Assembly: GCF_026625565.1 (NCBI RefSeq)
Contig: NZ_CP112998.1
Coordinates: 1,676,501-1,740,500 of the forward strand
Length of the DNA: 64,000 nt
Reading direction: 5' to 3'
From: Dyadobacter pollutisoli
GTDB taxonomy: Bacteria > Bacteroidota > Bacteroidia > Cytophagales > Spirosomataceae
The position numbers and the translations under genes were made by a program. The notes under the pieces were generated by a model. That model was given only the letters and a program-made list of their open reading frames with translations, ran no database searches and had not been told where the DNA came from. Of this stretch, positions 17,181 to 26,571 are shown piece after piece (within the stretch, counting starts at the first letter, position 1; each line of letters opens with the position of its first letter).

Positions 17181-20100
17181 TTAAAACCGTGCGACTAATC
17201 CCAAAAGATCCTTTTGGGTTAATGTTTTCAAAATAGAAGCATCCGTTTTGACCAGATCGTTGGCAAGGTCTTTTTTCGACTCCTGTAACTCCATGATTTT
17301 TTCTTCAATGGTACCCGGACAGATCAGCCTTACCGCGATCACATTTTTCTTTTGCCCGATCCGGTAGCTGCGGTCAATGGCCTGGTTTTCAACCGCGGGG
17401 TTCCACCACGGATCAATCAGGTATACATAGTCCGCTTCGGTCAGGTTGAGCCCGGTACCTCCTGCTTTCAAACTGATCAGGAATACGCGTACGTCGGCAT
17501 TGTTCTGAAAATTTTCAACGCGTGCTGCCCGGTCACGCGTCTGGCCTGTGAGGTACTCGTATGCGATACCTCTTTTTTCCAGTTCTGGCCGGATCAGGTT
17601 TAGCATGGACACAAACTGGGAGAATACCAGGATCTTATGCTGTGGTGATTTGCTTTCGATCTGTTCAATAAGTGTATCAATTTTTGAGGACGAATTCCCA
17701 TAAAAAAGATCATCATTAAGCAGAGCGGGAGAGTTACATATTTGCCGCAACTTGGTGAGTCCTTGTAAAATATGAAGGGTATCCCTGGAAATGTCGACCT
17801 CGTTGCGTGTGTTGAGAAATGTATAAAATTCCAGTTCATATGCATTGTAAACTTTCCGTTGTTCATCGCCCATTTCGCAATAGATCACCATTTCGGTTTT
17901 GTCCGGCAGTTCTGTCGCAACCTGTTTTTTGGTCCTCCTGAGAACAAACGGATTGATCCTTTTTTGTAGCTCTCTGGCGCGGTCATTGTCCTTAAATCGG
18001 TCAATAGGAATAGAAAAATGGTTTCTGAATTGCGTTTTATTGCCCAGCAGGCCCGGGCAGGCAAAGGAAAGCTGACCGTAGAGGTCAAATGTATTGTTCT
18101 CAACAGGCGTACCGGTCAGTACCAGTTTGTTACGCGACTGCAAAAGCCGCGCGGCCTTGTACCGCTGTGATTCCGGGTTTTTAATGGCCTGCGACTCGTC
18201 GAGGATAATGTAGTTGAAATGATACTTTCTAAGAAAATTAACGTCAGAAAGTAATGTGCCGTAGGATGTCAGAATCAGCTCATACCGATCAAAATCGGTG
18301 ATTTCTTTTCCTCTATCGGAGCCGTATATCGTCAATATTTTCAGGTCTGGCGCGAATTTCTTGACCTCTGCTTCCCAGTTGAAAATCAGTGAAGTAGGTA
18401 CAATAATCAGGTTCGTGTTCCTGACCTCTTTCTCTCTTTGTGACAACAGAAACGCGATCACCTGAACCGTTTTTCCCAAACCCATATCATCGGCCAGGCA
18501 GCCGCCAAAACCGAAATCGTCCAGAAAATTCAGCCAGTTCAAGCCTTCTTTCTGGTATTTGCGCAATTTGGCTTTCAGGCTTTTAGGAACTTTGACAGGT
18601 TTAATGGTGTCAAAGCTCGCAAATGCAGACTGATAAAACGTGATTTGCTCCTTCACGTCCTGCGCCAGCGCTTCCGCCTCGTACATTTCGGCAACGGAAA
18701 TGAAATTGATTTTCGGCGTCTGTATCATTTCTCCCGTGATCTCACCTGCCTCGAAGAATTTGGCGAATTTCTCAATCCATTCTTCGGGCAGTATGCCCAG
18801 TGTGCCATCACCTAGCTCTACATATTTGTTGCGGTTTTTAACGGCTTTATGTAAGTGCTTTAGTGTCACTTTCTGGCTTCCAAATTGGACATTCGCAGTG
18901 GTGTTAAACCAGTTGATCCCACTGGCAACATGCACAGATATTTTTGCCCTGTTCTGATTTAACCTGTTTTTAGTGAGCGTATTAAAGCCAAGAATGGTAA
19001 TGCCTTCGTCCCGCCATTCTTCAAAAATATGTGGAAACCAGTCTTCGCTTAAAAACCGTTCGCGATGCAGGTAGAAAAAGTCTTTGCCCAGCTGCTCTTC
19101 AAAGTCGGGGTGTTGCCTGAGCAATGTGCTGCTGAAACGGATTTCGGCATCCGTATCCCGTTCAATGGTGAAAGGGTAACCATGATTGTCAACCGAGTAG
19201 ATCTGTTTTCTTGAAAAAACAGGCACTTCCACATCACCGTATTTCATCACGGGGGTGATCATTACATAATTTCCGACGTCTTCCAGGTAAATCAGTTTTT
19301 GGGTTTGCTGATCAAAACCCTGCTCTTTTTTTTGCTCGGGAGTGGCAGGTTTCAGGTACGAATAAGTGATACCTATTTTGTGCTCAATTTTCGAAAGCAG
19401 ATTTTGTCTGAACTCTTCAAATTTGGTATGATGGATAAAAATCTTCTGGTTATGCTGCCTGAAAAAGGAAATGGTTTTGAGGATATCTTCATGGTCAATC
19501 AGGTAGAGCGAATCCAGGTACAGCACAAAATAGTCGTAAACCAGCTTCACCTTTTCGAGATCCAGATACACGCCGTCCAGGATGAGATAACCGGTGATCT
19601 GAAAAAACAGATCTTTCCGGGCAATGGTCAGCTGCATATCGATCGCCGACTGTTCCAATTTGACAGGTCTTAACGACGCTGCATTAATGTTCTCTGAAAC
19701 CGCAGGATTGTGGTAGTAAAAGTCCAGGTCGAGCGGGTTACGAACGATGGATTTCAGGCCGGCAATGTCCGAGTCAGCGTTTTTCTTGCGGAAGTTGTTT
19801 TGAAACGCAGAAACGGCTGCATGAAATTTAACAGCGTTAGTATTGTCCATCTGCCATACCATTTCTAATGGATTCTGAGGCGTGAGAGGGTTTTTTAGCT
19901 TTCCATCCTTTGTGACCTGTGCGTCGTATAGTTCCAGGTAAAAATGATTGTAATACTTATTCTGGCCCAGTACAACAATGGTTTTTGAGTATTCCGAAGT
20001 CGCTTTTGCACCGGGTATGTCCAATGCAGGTTTTGTGATCAGCTGGTCTTGAAAAAAAGCGACCGATGACTGGTTTACGGGAATCAGCTCTTTCAATTTT

Positions 20101-20573
20101 GGCTTGATCACCAGCTGTCTGTCGGTATATTCCAGCTTAAAATATTCATCAGGATCGGGCTCATTTTCCAATCCGTAATCCAATGCTACCTGCCTTATTT
20201 TTTCGAACCTGATCTTTTGGTCAAAAAATGCGCGCAGGTCTTTACGGTTCATCAGGTTATAAAGTACCTGTATTTGATGCTCACAGAGTTTCCTCTTGGG
20301 AGTGCTGCAATCACAATAGAGGTTTACAGAATTTGCGTTTTGGCGGATTACGACTTTCAGGGATTCTGTTAATGTACCGGGAATCTGGAACTGGCCATAA
20401 TTAATGTCAATATCGGTAGGTTGTATCTCGAAAAAACCACGCCTGCCAGTTTCGGGCAGTTCAGCGCTATTTTGTAAAATATGTGTCGTGGATAAGTCAG
20501 ATAGGTTAAACTCAGAAAATGTAAAATTGTGCGTTCCCGTATTTACAGCTTCCGTAGGCTCATTCTTTTTCAT
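17181..20573 (-). CDS. SNF2-family DEAD/DEAH helicase with SWIM-like zinc finger
   Basis: This 1130-aa protein has a SWIM-type zinc finger near the N-terminus (C87, C89, C97, H99 in YCDCSTPKRKLCEHQ). A long family-specific middle region follows, then the SNF2 motor. Motif I is ADDMGLGKT (about residue 695), motif II is DESQ, motif III is LTGTPVENN, and the C-terminal motifs are KAGGTGLNL and DRSYRIGQ. It should be an ATP-driven translocase on duplex DNA that remodels protein-DNA complexes; its role in bacteria of this kind is poorly known. No nuclease domain is seen. It is transcribed alone, divergent from rpiB. Confidence 0.92.
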   Translation of the reverse strand: MKKNEPTEAVNTGTHNFTFSEFNLSDLSTTHILQNSAELPETGRRGFFEIQPTDIDINYGQFQIPGTLTESLKVVIRQNANSVNLYCDCSTPKRKLCEHQIQVLYNLMNRKDLRAFFDQKIRFEKIRQVALDYGLENEPDPDEYFKLEYTDRQLVIKPKLKELIPVNQSSVAFFQDQLITKPALDIPGAKATSEYSKTIVVLGQNKYYNHFYLELYDAQVTKDGKLKNPLTPQNPLEMVWQMDNTNAVKFHAAVSAFQNNFRKKNADSDIAGLKSIVRNPLDLDFYYHNPAVSENINAASLRPVKLEQSAIDMQLTIARKDLFFQITGYLILDGVYLDLEKVKLVYDYFVLYLDSLYLIDHEDILKTISFFRQHNQKIFIHHTKFEEFRQNLLSKIEHKIGITYSYLKPATPEQKKEQGFDQQTQKLIYLEDVGNYVMITPVMKYGDVEVPVFSRKQIYSVDNHGYPFTIERDTDAEIRFSSTLLRQHPDFEEQLGKDFFYLHRERFLSEDWFPHIFEEWRDEGITILGFNTLTKNRLNQNRAKISVHVASGINWFNTTANVQFGSQKVTLKHLHKAVKNRNKYVELGDGTLGILPEEWIEKFAKFFEAGEITGEMIQTPKINFISVAEMYEAEALAQDVKEQITFYQSAFASFDTIKPVKVPKSLKAKLRKYQKEGLNWLNFLDDFGFGGCLADDMGLGKTVQVIAFLLSQREKEVRNTNLIIVPTSLIFNWEAEVKKFAPDLKILTIYGSDRGKEITDFDRYELILTSYGTLLSDVNFLRKYHFNYIILDESQAIKNPESQRYKAARLLQSRNKLVLTGTPVENNTFDLYGQLSFACPGLLGNKTQFRNHFSIPIDRFKDNDRARELQKRINPFVLRRTKKQVATELPDKTEMVIYCEMGDEQRKVYNAYELEFYTFLNTRNEVDISRDTLHILQGLTKLRQICNSPALLNDDLFYGNSSSKIDTLIEQIESKSPQHKILVFSQFVSMLNLIRPELEKRGIAYEYLTGQTRDRAARVENFQNNADVRVFLISLKAGGTGLNLTEADYVYLIDPWWNPAVENQAIDRSYRIGQKKNVIAVRLICPGTIEEKIMELQESKKDLANDLVKTDASILKTLTQKDLLGLVARF

Positions 20574-20717
20574 GTGGCAAATTAGTCAACAAATTGCTGA
20601 ACGCAGCAGAAATCAACGGGGAGCAAGTACCGATAATTTGATAAAAATAACGAAATTGCCTGCATTCAGAGCCGCAGAGGCATTTTACAGATTACTCCAA
20701 ATTTAAATTTTTCCCAA

Positions 20718-21161
20718 ATGAAAATCGGACTAGCAGCGGATCACGGAGGATATGAGTTGAAAGAATTCCTGAAATCTTTCCTGATAGAAAAAGGGCACAG
20801 TGTGAGGGATTTTGGCGCTTTTAAGCTGGACAAGCAGGACGATTACCCTGACTTTGTTATTCCAATGGCCCAGGCCGTTGTCAGCCAGGAGGTAGAGCGC
20901 GGTATTGCAGTTTGCGGAAGCGGGGTAGGAGCCTCAGTAGCAGCCAATAAGGTGTCCGGCGTTCGCGCAGCTTTAATCAATGATCATTTTTCGGCACATC
21001 AGGGTGTGGAGGACGATGACTTGAATTTGCTCTGTCTGGGCGGACGGGTAACCGGTAATATGGCCGCTCAGGAACTGGTAGAAGCATTTTTGAATGCAGA
21101 ATTTACCGGTGCGGAAAGACATATGCGCAGATTGGGGAAGGTGAAGGCAATCGAGAAATAG
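20718..21161 (+). CDS. rpiB: Ribose-5-phosphate isomerase B
   Basis: This 147-aa protein has the RpiB/LacAB fold. It begins MKIGLAADHGGYELK, with the D8-H9 pair that contacts the substrate ring. The catalytic cysteine is C66 in VCGSGVGAS, where the anion hole also lies. NDHFSAHQG and DDLNLLCLGGRV are family blocks. It interconverts ribose 5-phosphate and ribulose 5-phosphate in the pentose phosphate pathway. Related sugar-phosphate isomerases cannot be fully excluded. A palindromic repeat element begins 22 bp after the stop. Confidence 0.92.
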   Translation: MKIGLAADHGGYELKEFLKSFLIEKGHSVRDFGAFKLDKQDDYPDFVIPMAQAVVSQEVERGIAVCGSGVGASVAANKVSGVRAALINDHFSAHQGVEDDDLNLLCLGGRVTGNMAAQELVEAFLNAEFTGAERHMRRLGKVKAIEK

Positions 21162-21183
21162 CGTTTGCAGTTAAATAATAATT

Positions 21184-21231
21184 AGACTTGGTAAGTCTTG
21201 AAGACGGAGTCGCCCAGACTTGCCAAGTCTT
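21184..21231 (-). repeat. Dispersed palindromic repeat element, copy 1
   Basis: Two 15-bp near-palindromes, AGACTTGGTAAGTCT (21184-21198) and AGACTTGCCAAGTCT (21216-21230), flank a 17-bp middle. Read on the minus strand, the whole 48 bp aligns with the element at 62318-62365 with about 8 differences, and the middle is conserved as GGCGACyCCGTyTTCAA. The arms are themselves self-complementary and also pair with each other, so a long hairpin or cruciform is possible. It lies between rpiB and the DUF481 gene. Confidence 0.85.
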
Positions 21232-21273
21232 GCCACATCTGTTTTGGCATTATTATTTTGCAAAAACGCGTTA

Positions 21274-22098
21274 ATGAAAAAATTGACCTGCCACCATTTC
21301 TTGAAGCTTACCGCTTTTCTTTTATCTGTTTCTGTCTCAGCGGCTTCCGCCCAAACACTGGCTGACACGCTCAAAACCGTACCTGCGGACTCTGTCATTT
21401 CGGCAAAACCCGACACCGTCCCAGTACCTCCGAAAGTGCTGATCGATACGGTTAAATACCGTTTTATTGGTGACGGAAACTTCACGCGAGGTAATGTAAA
21501 CCGCAGTTTGATGGTATTACGGGCAGAAGTTACATTCAGTGGCCCGGTCATCAACATCGCTACCAACCCCAGATTTACCTATGGAAAGCAGAACGGCGTG
21601 CTGGCCGAGCGTGACAGCTATCTGGATTTGTTTGTAGATGTGTTCAAAAAAAGAAAGACCTACGTTTTTGGTCTGGGTGTATTGGAAACCAGTAATCTGA
21701 GGAGAATTGACCTGCGGCAAATGGCCGGTGCAGGGATCGGTTACCGCGTCGTAAAAACGAAAAACAATGACCTGAGCCTGACCAATGCCATTCTCTACGA
21801 ATCGACCAATTTCAGGGAGATCGCCACGGTCAGTACCATTCGAAATTCTTTCCGGATCAAAGGAAAGCACGCTGTAATGCAGGATAAAATCCGCTTTAAC
21901 CACCTCACATTCATTCAGCCTGCTTTGAATGATATCTCTAATTTGCGCTGGAACACGATATTGTCCATCGAGCTGCCACTCAACAAATGGATCACGCTGC
22001 GCACCAGTTTTGAAAACTCTTACGAAAGTGTGGTGGAGTCGACCCGCAAGCGAAATGACTCTCGGGTAACTTTTGGTATTTCGGTGGGAAATAAATAG
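21274..22098 (+). CDS. DUF481-family outer-membrane protein
   Basis: From the ATG at 21274 the protein is 274 aa. The earlier in-frame start at 21220 would lie inside the palindromic repeat and ahead of the signal peptide. The signal peptide is MKKLTCHHFLKLTAFLLSVS with an Ala-rich cleavage area ending near SAQT. The rest is beta-rich with alternating hydrophobics, for example YRFIGDGNFTRGNVNRS and NSFRIKGKH. Together with the ending RVTFGISVGNK, this fits a small DUF481 (YdiY-like) outer-membrane barrel. Family members have been linked to salt or acid response; no function is evident here. Confidence 0.8.
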   Translation: MKKLTCHHFLKLTAFLLSVSVSAASAQTLADTLKTVPADSVISAKPDTVPVPPKVLIDTVKYRFIGDGNFTRGNVNRSLMVLRAEVTFSGPVINIATNPRFTYGKQNGVLAERDSYLDLFVDVFKKRKTYVFGLGVLETSNLRRIDLRQMAGAGIGYRVVKTKNNDLSLTNAILYESTNFREIATVSTIRNSFRIKGKHAVMQDKIRFNHLTFIQPALNDISNLRWNTILSIELPLNKWITLRTSFENSYESVVESTRKRNDSRVTFGISVGNK

Positions 22099-22215
22099 AT
22101 CCTGGCGGCGTCTCCTTTGTAAGGGAAAGACATTTATAATGATGTCTTATCAAGAGCACATTATATATTCAGAATTTGTGCTTTACTAAGTAACCATCAC
22201 ATTCCCAATCTCGCA

Positions 22216-23379
22216 ATGAAAGAGTCACAGGATAACCGTCGTCAGTTTATCAAGAATTCGGTCAATACCGCCGCCAGTCTAATGATGTTACCAGCATTAA
22301 CCAATGAAGTACTCGCTTCGGTACCTGCCCAAACAGCTGAGCCGGTCCCGGCGGTGGCGATGCCGCCGAGAATTAAATTTTCTGTGATTGGAATTAACCA
22401 CGGCCACATTTACGGTCAGGTGGAGGCAGTGACCAGAGGTGGTGGTGAGCTGGTTTCGTTCTATGCCAAAGAAGCAGACCTGGCAGCCGCATTTGCAAAG
22501 CGCTACCCGAATGTGAAGCAGGCCCAGAGCGAAGCGGAGATCCTGGACGACAAATCCATTCAGCTGATATTGAGCTCAGGTATTCCTGATGAGCGCGCTC
22601 CATTGGGCGTAAGAGTGATGAAGAGTGGGAAAGATTATATGGTCGATAAGCCTGGTATTACATCGCTAGAACAACTGGCGCAAGTCAGGAAGGTGCAAAA
22701 GGAAACCAAACGTATTTATTCCATCATGTACAGCGAGCGCCTTGAAAACCGCGCGACGATCAAAGCCGGTGAGCTTATTAAGGAAGGTGCGATCGGAAAG
22801 GTGGTGCAGACGATCGGGCTAGGGCCGCACCGCATGAATGGTAGCACGCGCCCTGAGTGGTTTTTTGACAAAAAACGTTTCGGCGGTATTATATGCGACA
22901 TTGCCTCTCACCAGTTTGACCAGTTCCTTTTCTTCACCGGATCCACCAAAGCTGAAATCGTTGCTTCCCAGGTAGGGAATGTAAATCATCCTCAGTATCC
23001 CAAATTTGAGGATTTTGGAGACACTATGCTGAGAGGAAATGGAGGCGCAGGCTACATTCGCGTCGATTGGTTCTCCCCCGACGGCCTTAAAACCTGGGGT
23101 GACGGACGTTTGACGGTACTGGGTACGGAAGGTTATATTGAAATTCGTAAAAACATTGACATTGCTGGCAGAGAAGGCGGAAACCACCTTTTCCTGGTTA
23201 ATAATAAAGAAACACAATACATCGATTGCAGCAAGACCGAGCTTCCTTACGGCCGCCAGCTTGTCGACGATGTGGTCAACAGAACTGAGACTGCTATGTC
23301 GCAGGAACATTGTTTTCTGGCTACGGAACTGGCCCTGAAGGCTCAGAAGAATGCGCAGAATGTTGCGACGCTGAGTTAA
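22216..23379 (+). CDS. Gfo/Idh/MocA-family oxidoreductase, twin-arginine-type signal
   Basis: This 387-aa protein starts with DNRRQFIKNSVNTAASLMML, a twin-arginine-like signal that suggests export with its nucleotide cofactor bound. The Rossmann fold begins at IKFSVIGINHGHIYGQV. The usual EKP motif is present as DKP (YMVDKPGITS). The C-terminal domain has GIICDIASHQFDQF, where the Asp and His are the expected substrate-side residues. Members oxidise or epimerise sugar derivatives, often at C3. It is followed after 42 bp by a secreted amidohydrolase on the same strand, so the two may act on the same periplasmic substrate. Upstream 22099-22215 shows no clear promoter. Confidence 0.87.
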   Translation: MKESQDNRRQFIKNSVNTAASLMMLPALTNEVLASVPAQTAEPVPAVAMPPRIKFSVIGINHGHIYGQVEAVTRGGGELVSFYAKEADLAAAFAKRYPNVKQAQSEAEILDDKSIQLILSSGIPDERAPLGVRVMKSGKDYMVDKPGITSLEQLAQVRKVQKETKRIYSIMYSERLENRATIKAGELIKEGAIGKVVQTIGLGPHRMNGSTRPEWFFDKKRFGGIICDIASHQFDQFLFFTGSTKAEIVASQVGNVNHPQYPKFEDFGDTMLRGNGGAGYIRVDWFSPDGLKTWGDGRLTVLGTEGYIEIRKNIDIAGREGGNHLFLVNNKETQYIDCSKTELPYGRQLVDDVVNRTETAMSQEHCFLATELALKAQKNAQNVATLS

Positions 23380-23421
23380 AAGGGCCGCATTGATCCGTCC
23401 GCTCACTTAAACCATCTCAAT

Positions 23422-24780
23422 ATGAAACTGAGTTTGATTTTAGGGATTTTCCTGGCAGGTACCGCCTGCGCCCAGGATCTTGTCAGCAACGCTGACCGTG
23501 AGATTGTTTTCACCTCTGTGAATGTGATCCCAATGGACCGGGAGACGGTTTTGAAGGATCAAACGGTGGTGGTTAAAAGCGGACGGATTACAGCTTTGGG
23601 TGAAAGCTCAAAGATTAAGTACAGCAAAAATGCATTGGTCGTCAATGCAAAGGGCAAGTACCTGACTCCGGGCTGGTCGGAAATGCATGCGCATGTGCCT
23701 GCGGTGGATGATCTGGCGCCGATGAAAGAGGTACTGATGCTTTATCTTGCCAACGGGATCACCACCATCCGCGGCATGCTGGGCAATGCAAAGCATCTTG
23801 AATTAAGGGACAAGGTCAGAAAAGGAGAGATTCTTGGGCCGAATTTTTACACCACCGGGCCGGCATTCAGCGGGCAGACCATCAAAACGGCGGCAAGAGG
23901 TATCGAGCAGGTCAAAGAAGAGAAAGCTGCCGGATATGATTACCTGAAATTGCTTCCCGGCTTGACCAAAGAAACATTTCCTGCTATTGCGAAAACCTCC
24001 CGGGAACTAGGTATCGGCATGGTAGGCCATGTTTCGTTTAATGTAGGAGTATGGGCTGCCATTGATGCCGGATATTCTTCGATTGATCATTTGGACGGTT
24101 TTGTGGAAGCCATTACGCCCGGTATCGATACGTTGGCCGAACAGGAAACAGGCCTGTTTGGTGCCTGGATCGCATATTCTGCTGATACCACAAAAATCCC
24201 TGCATTAATAAAAGCATTAAAAGAGAAAAACATCAGGGTGGTGCCAACCCAAGCCATTGCTGAGCGCTGGCTTTCACCATTGCCCGCCAGTGCGTATGCC
24301 ACGGATCCGGATTTGAAATATATGAAACCGGAAGAGGTAAAAAACTGGATGAATGCAAAGACTGGATATACGGGTAATGCGAAATTCACCAAAGAGCACG
24401 CCGAAGCTTTTGTCAATATCCGTAGAAAACTGATTCTGGCTTGTCAGAAAGGTGGGGTGCAGTTGATGCTCGGCTCCGACGCCCCGCAGGTTTTGAATGT
24501 ACCGGGCTTTGCTACACATCATGAAATGAAGTACCTCACACTGGCTGGACTTACACCCTTCGAAGCATTGCAAACCGGAACTGTCAATGTTGCGGATTAC
24601 CTCAAAAAAGTTGATTCGGGAGTCATTAAAACCGGTAACGCTTCGGATCTGGTACTTTTGAGCGGCAATCCGCTGGAAGACATTAGCCAGACGAAAAATA
24701 TCGAGGGCGTTATGATTGGCAGCAAATGGTTGCCCAAGTCTTACCTGCAAGCTGAATTGAAAAAACTAGAAAAGCAGTAA
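23422..24780 (+). CDS. Secreted amidohydrolase
   Basis: This 452-aa protein begins with a signal peptide (MKLSLILGIFLAGTACAQ). The cysteine could be a lipobox residue, but the context is weak. Metal-binding signatures of the amidohydrolase superfamily are clear: HxH in MHAHVP, His residues in VGHVSF and SSIDHLDGF, and the Asp in LGSDAPQ. The C-terminal beta-sandwich strand is ASDLVLLSGNPLEDI. It probably cleaves a peptide, cyclic amide or similar small molecule in the periplasm. It follows a Gfo/Idh/MocA gene by 42 bp. Its stop codon directly abuts the stop of the convergent SDR gene at 24781. Confidence 0.87.
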   Translation: MKLSLILGIFLAGTACAQDLVSNADREIVFTSVNVIPMDRETVLKDQTVVVKSGRITALGESSKIKYSKNALVVNAKGKYLTPGWSEMHAHVPAVDDLAPMKEVLMLYLANGITTIRGMLGNAKHLELRDKVRKGEILGPNFYTTGPAFSGQTIKTAARGIEQVKEEKAAGYDYLKLLPGLTKETFPAIAKTSRELGIGMVGHVSFNVGVWAAIDAGYSSIDHLDGFVEAITPGIDTLAEQETGLFGAWIAYSADTTKIPALIKALKEKNIRVVPTQAIAERWLSPLPASAYATDPDLKYMKPEEVKNWMNAKTGYTGNAKFTKEHAEAFVNIRRKLILACQKGGVQLMLGSDAPQVLNVPGFATHHEMKYLTLAGLTPFEALQTGTVNVADYLKKVDSGVIKTGNASDLVLLSGNPLEDISQTKNIEGVMIGSKWLPKSYLQAELKKLEKQ

Positions 24781-25530
24781 TTAGTCTTCGTAGATCATTT
24801 TTCGGGTCATTCCTCCATCGATAACCAGGTTGATGCCTGTGATAAAATCGTTGGCAGGGTCAGTCAGGTAGAGGCACGCTTTGGCGATATCTTGGGGCTT
24901 TCCGACGCGGCCTGCCGGATGCTGAATGTGATCCGTTGGTTTTAATTTCTGATAATCTCCCGTCTCAATCCAACCCGGGCTGATTGCATTCACTGTAATC
25001 CTGTCAGCACCAAGTGAGATAGCCAGGGCGTGTGTCAGCGCCAGAATCCCCCCTTTCGAAGCCGCATATGCTTCGGTATTGGGTTCGGACATTAAAGCAC
25101 GCGTTGAGGCAATGTTGACAATGGAGCCTTTTTGGCCGATGCTCATGACCTTGGCCACTTCCCGCGAACACAAAAATGTACCACGCAGGTTGGTATTGAT
25201 CACGTAATCCCAGTCTTCGACTGGAAGGTTGTAGGGTGAATTGCTTCTCCCGAGACCTGCATTGTTGATGAGCACGTCAATGTTGCCTAACTCGTCATGT
25301 TCTTCTTTGACAGCGCGGACGATGTCGCTGGGCACGGTAAGATCAATGACACGTGAAATGATCCTGAACCCTTCCTTTTCCAATGTTGCCTGTACATGCC
25401 GAAGCCCATCCGCATCCCGGTCCCAGATGACCACGGTCGCGCCCTGGCGCGCATATTGTTCTGCAATGACGCTTCCGATGCCACTTCCGGCACCGGTTAC
25501 GATTACGACTTTATTTTGATAGGTTAACAT
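24781..25530 (-). CDS. SDR-family oxidoreductase
   Basis: This 249-aa classical short-chain dehydrogenase has TGAGSGIGSVIAEQ as the NAD(P) loop, NNAGLG on beta 4, a catalytic Ser in NIASTRALM and the Tyr/Lys pair in YAASKGGI. The acidic residue in VVIWDRDADG after beta 2 favours NAD over NADP. Length is standard. The substrate cannot be assigned; a sugar or polyol is likely given the context. It lies 28 bp downstream of the aldo/keto reductase gene on the same strand, so the two form a likely operon of carbonyl reductases. Confidence 0.88.
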   Translation of the reverse strand: MLTYQNKVVIVTGAGSGIGSVIAEQYARQGATVVIWDRDADGLRHVQATLEKEGFRIISRVIDLTVPSDIVRAVKEEHDELGNIDVLINNAGLGRSNSPYNLPVEDWDYVINTNLRGTFLCSREVAKVMSIGQKGSIVNIASTRALMSEPNTEAYAASKGGILALTHALAISLGADRITVNAISPGWIETGDYQKLKPTDHIQHPAGRVGKPQDIAKACLYLTDPANDFITGINLVIDGGMTRKMIYED

Positions 25531-25558
25531 TTTGCTTTTACATAAATGTCAGATACTG

Positions 25559-26407
25559 CTATTGCGAAAGTGCTGCAAAATCTTCGTCAGACAATTCAAT
25601 GTTGGCTGCTGCCAAGTTTTCATTCAAATGTTCCAGCGAACTTGTGCCCGGAATCAGGAGGATATTGGAAGCGCGTTTTGCAAGCCAGGCTAATGCTATC
25701 TGGGCGGTAGTAGCCTGATGTTTTTCAGCAATACTGGTGATTTTGCTTTTCAATTTATCCGGGCCCGAAGCCAGCGGATACCAGGGAATAAATGCCATTC
25801 CTCGTTGAACCGTATAATCCAGCACATTCTCCCACTGTCTGTTACCCAGGTTATATAAGTTTTGAACAGATACAATTGGAATCACCTTTTCTGCACTCTC
25901 GATCTGTTTGACATCTACTTCCGAGAGGCCGACATAGCGGATCTTACCAGCCTGCACGGCGTCTACCACAGGTCCGAGCGTCTCAGCAATGGGGAATTTA
26001 GAATCGAAACGGTGTAGTTGCCACAGATCGATCACGTCCAGTTTGAGTCGTTTTAAGCTTCCTTCGATTGCTTCTTTAATGTGTTTGGGATCTCCGTTGA
26101 CGATCCATTTATTAGGCCCGGTTCTTTCAAATCCGCCCTTGGTTGCGATCAATAGGTTTTTGGGATACGGATACAAAGCATCTGCGATGAGGACTTCGTT
26201 GGTATGCGGGCCGTAAGAATCGGCTGTATCTATAAAGTTTACCCCGGCAGCGACGGCGGCTTGCAGCACCTTTTTGGCGGTATCTCTGTCGGGCGCATCT
26301 CCCCAGACGCCCTTGCCGGTCAGCTGCATTCCACCGTAACCAACTCTATTAATTTCGATATCTCCGCCTACTTTGAATGTAGACGCGCTTTTTGTTGTGG
26401 AACTCAT
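25559..26407 (-). CDS. Aldo/keto reductase
   Basis: This 282-aa TIM-barrel oxidoreductase shows the AKR tetrad: the Asp in NFIDTADSYG, the Tyr in the same segment, the Lys in LIATKGGFE and the His in LWQLHRFD. The C-terminal NADPH site is LLIPGTSSLEHLNENL. Length is a little short of the 300-330 aa norm but complete. It reduces aldehydes or ketones to alcohols with NADPH in the cytoplasm. It precedes the SDR gene by 28 bp on the same strand. Its promoter should lie in 26408-26571, shared with the divergent small HTH-like gene. Confidence 0.88.
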   Translation of the reverse strand: MSSTTKSASTFKVGGDIEINRVGYGGMQLTGKGVWGDAPDRDTAKKVLQAAVAAGVNFIDTADSYGPHTNEVLIADALYPYPKNLLIATKGGFERTGPNKWIVNGDPKHIKEAIEGSLKRLKLDVIDLWQLHRFDSKFPIAETLGPVVDAVQAGKIRYVGLSEVDVKQIESAEKVIPIVSVQNLYNLGNRQWENVLDYTVQRGMAFIPWYPLASGPDKLKSKITSIAEKHQATTAQIALAWLAKRASNILLIPGTSSLEHLNENLAAANIELSDEDFAALSQ

Positions 26408-26465
26408 GTTACATCTGTTAAAGGTTGCTCATTTTAAACCAATCGCCGGGATTATTCATTCACCT

Positions 26466-26529
26466 GGGACGGTTTCCGACGATATTAATTTTGGTTTACA
26501 AATCTCACGCCAGGGACGGTCCGCCTGGC
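26466..26529 (+). promoter_or_regulatory. Direct repeat GGGACGGT, hairpin and -7-like box
   Basis: GGGACGGT occurs at 26466-26473 and again at 26513-26520, 47 bp apart. The second copy sits in the loop of a small inverted repeat, GCCAGG (26509-26514) and CCTGGC (26524-26529). Between the copies lies TAATTTTG (26486-26493), an exact TAnnTTTG box facing the small HTH-like gene. The arrangement suggests a regulated promoter in the 164-bp divergent gap, but no regulator is identified. Confidence 0.35.
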
Positions 26530-26571
26530 ACAGTTTTATTTTAAGAGAAGTAACCAAATGCGTTAAATACT

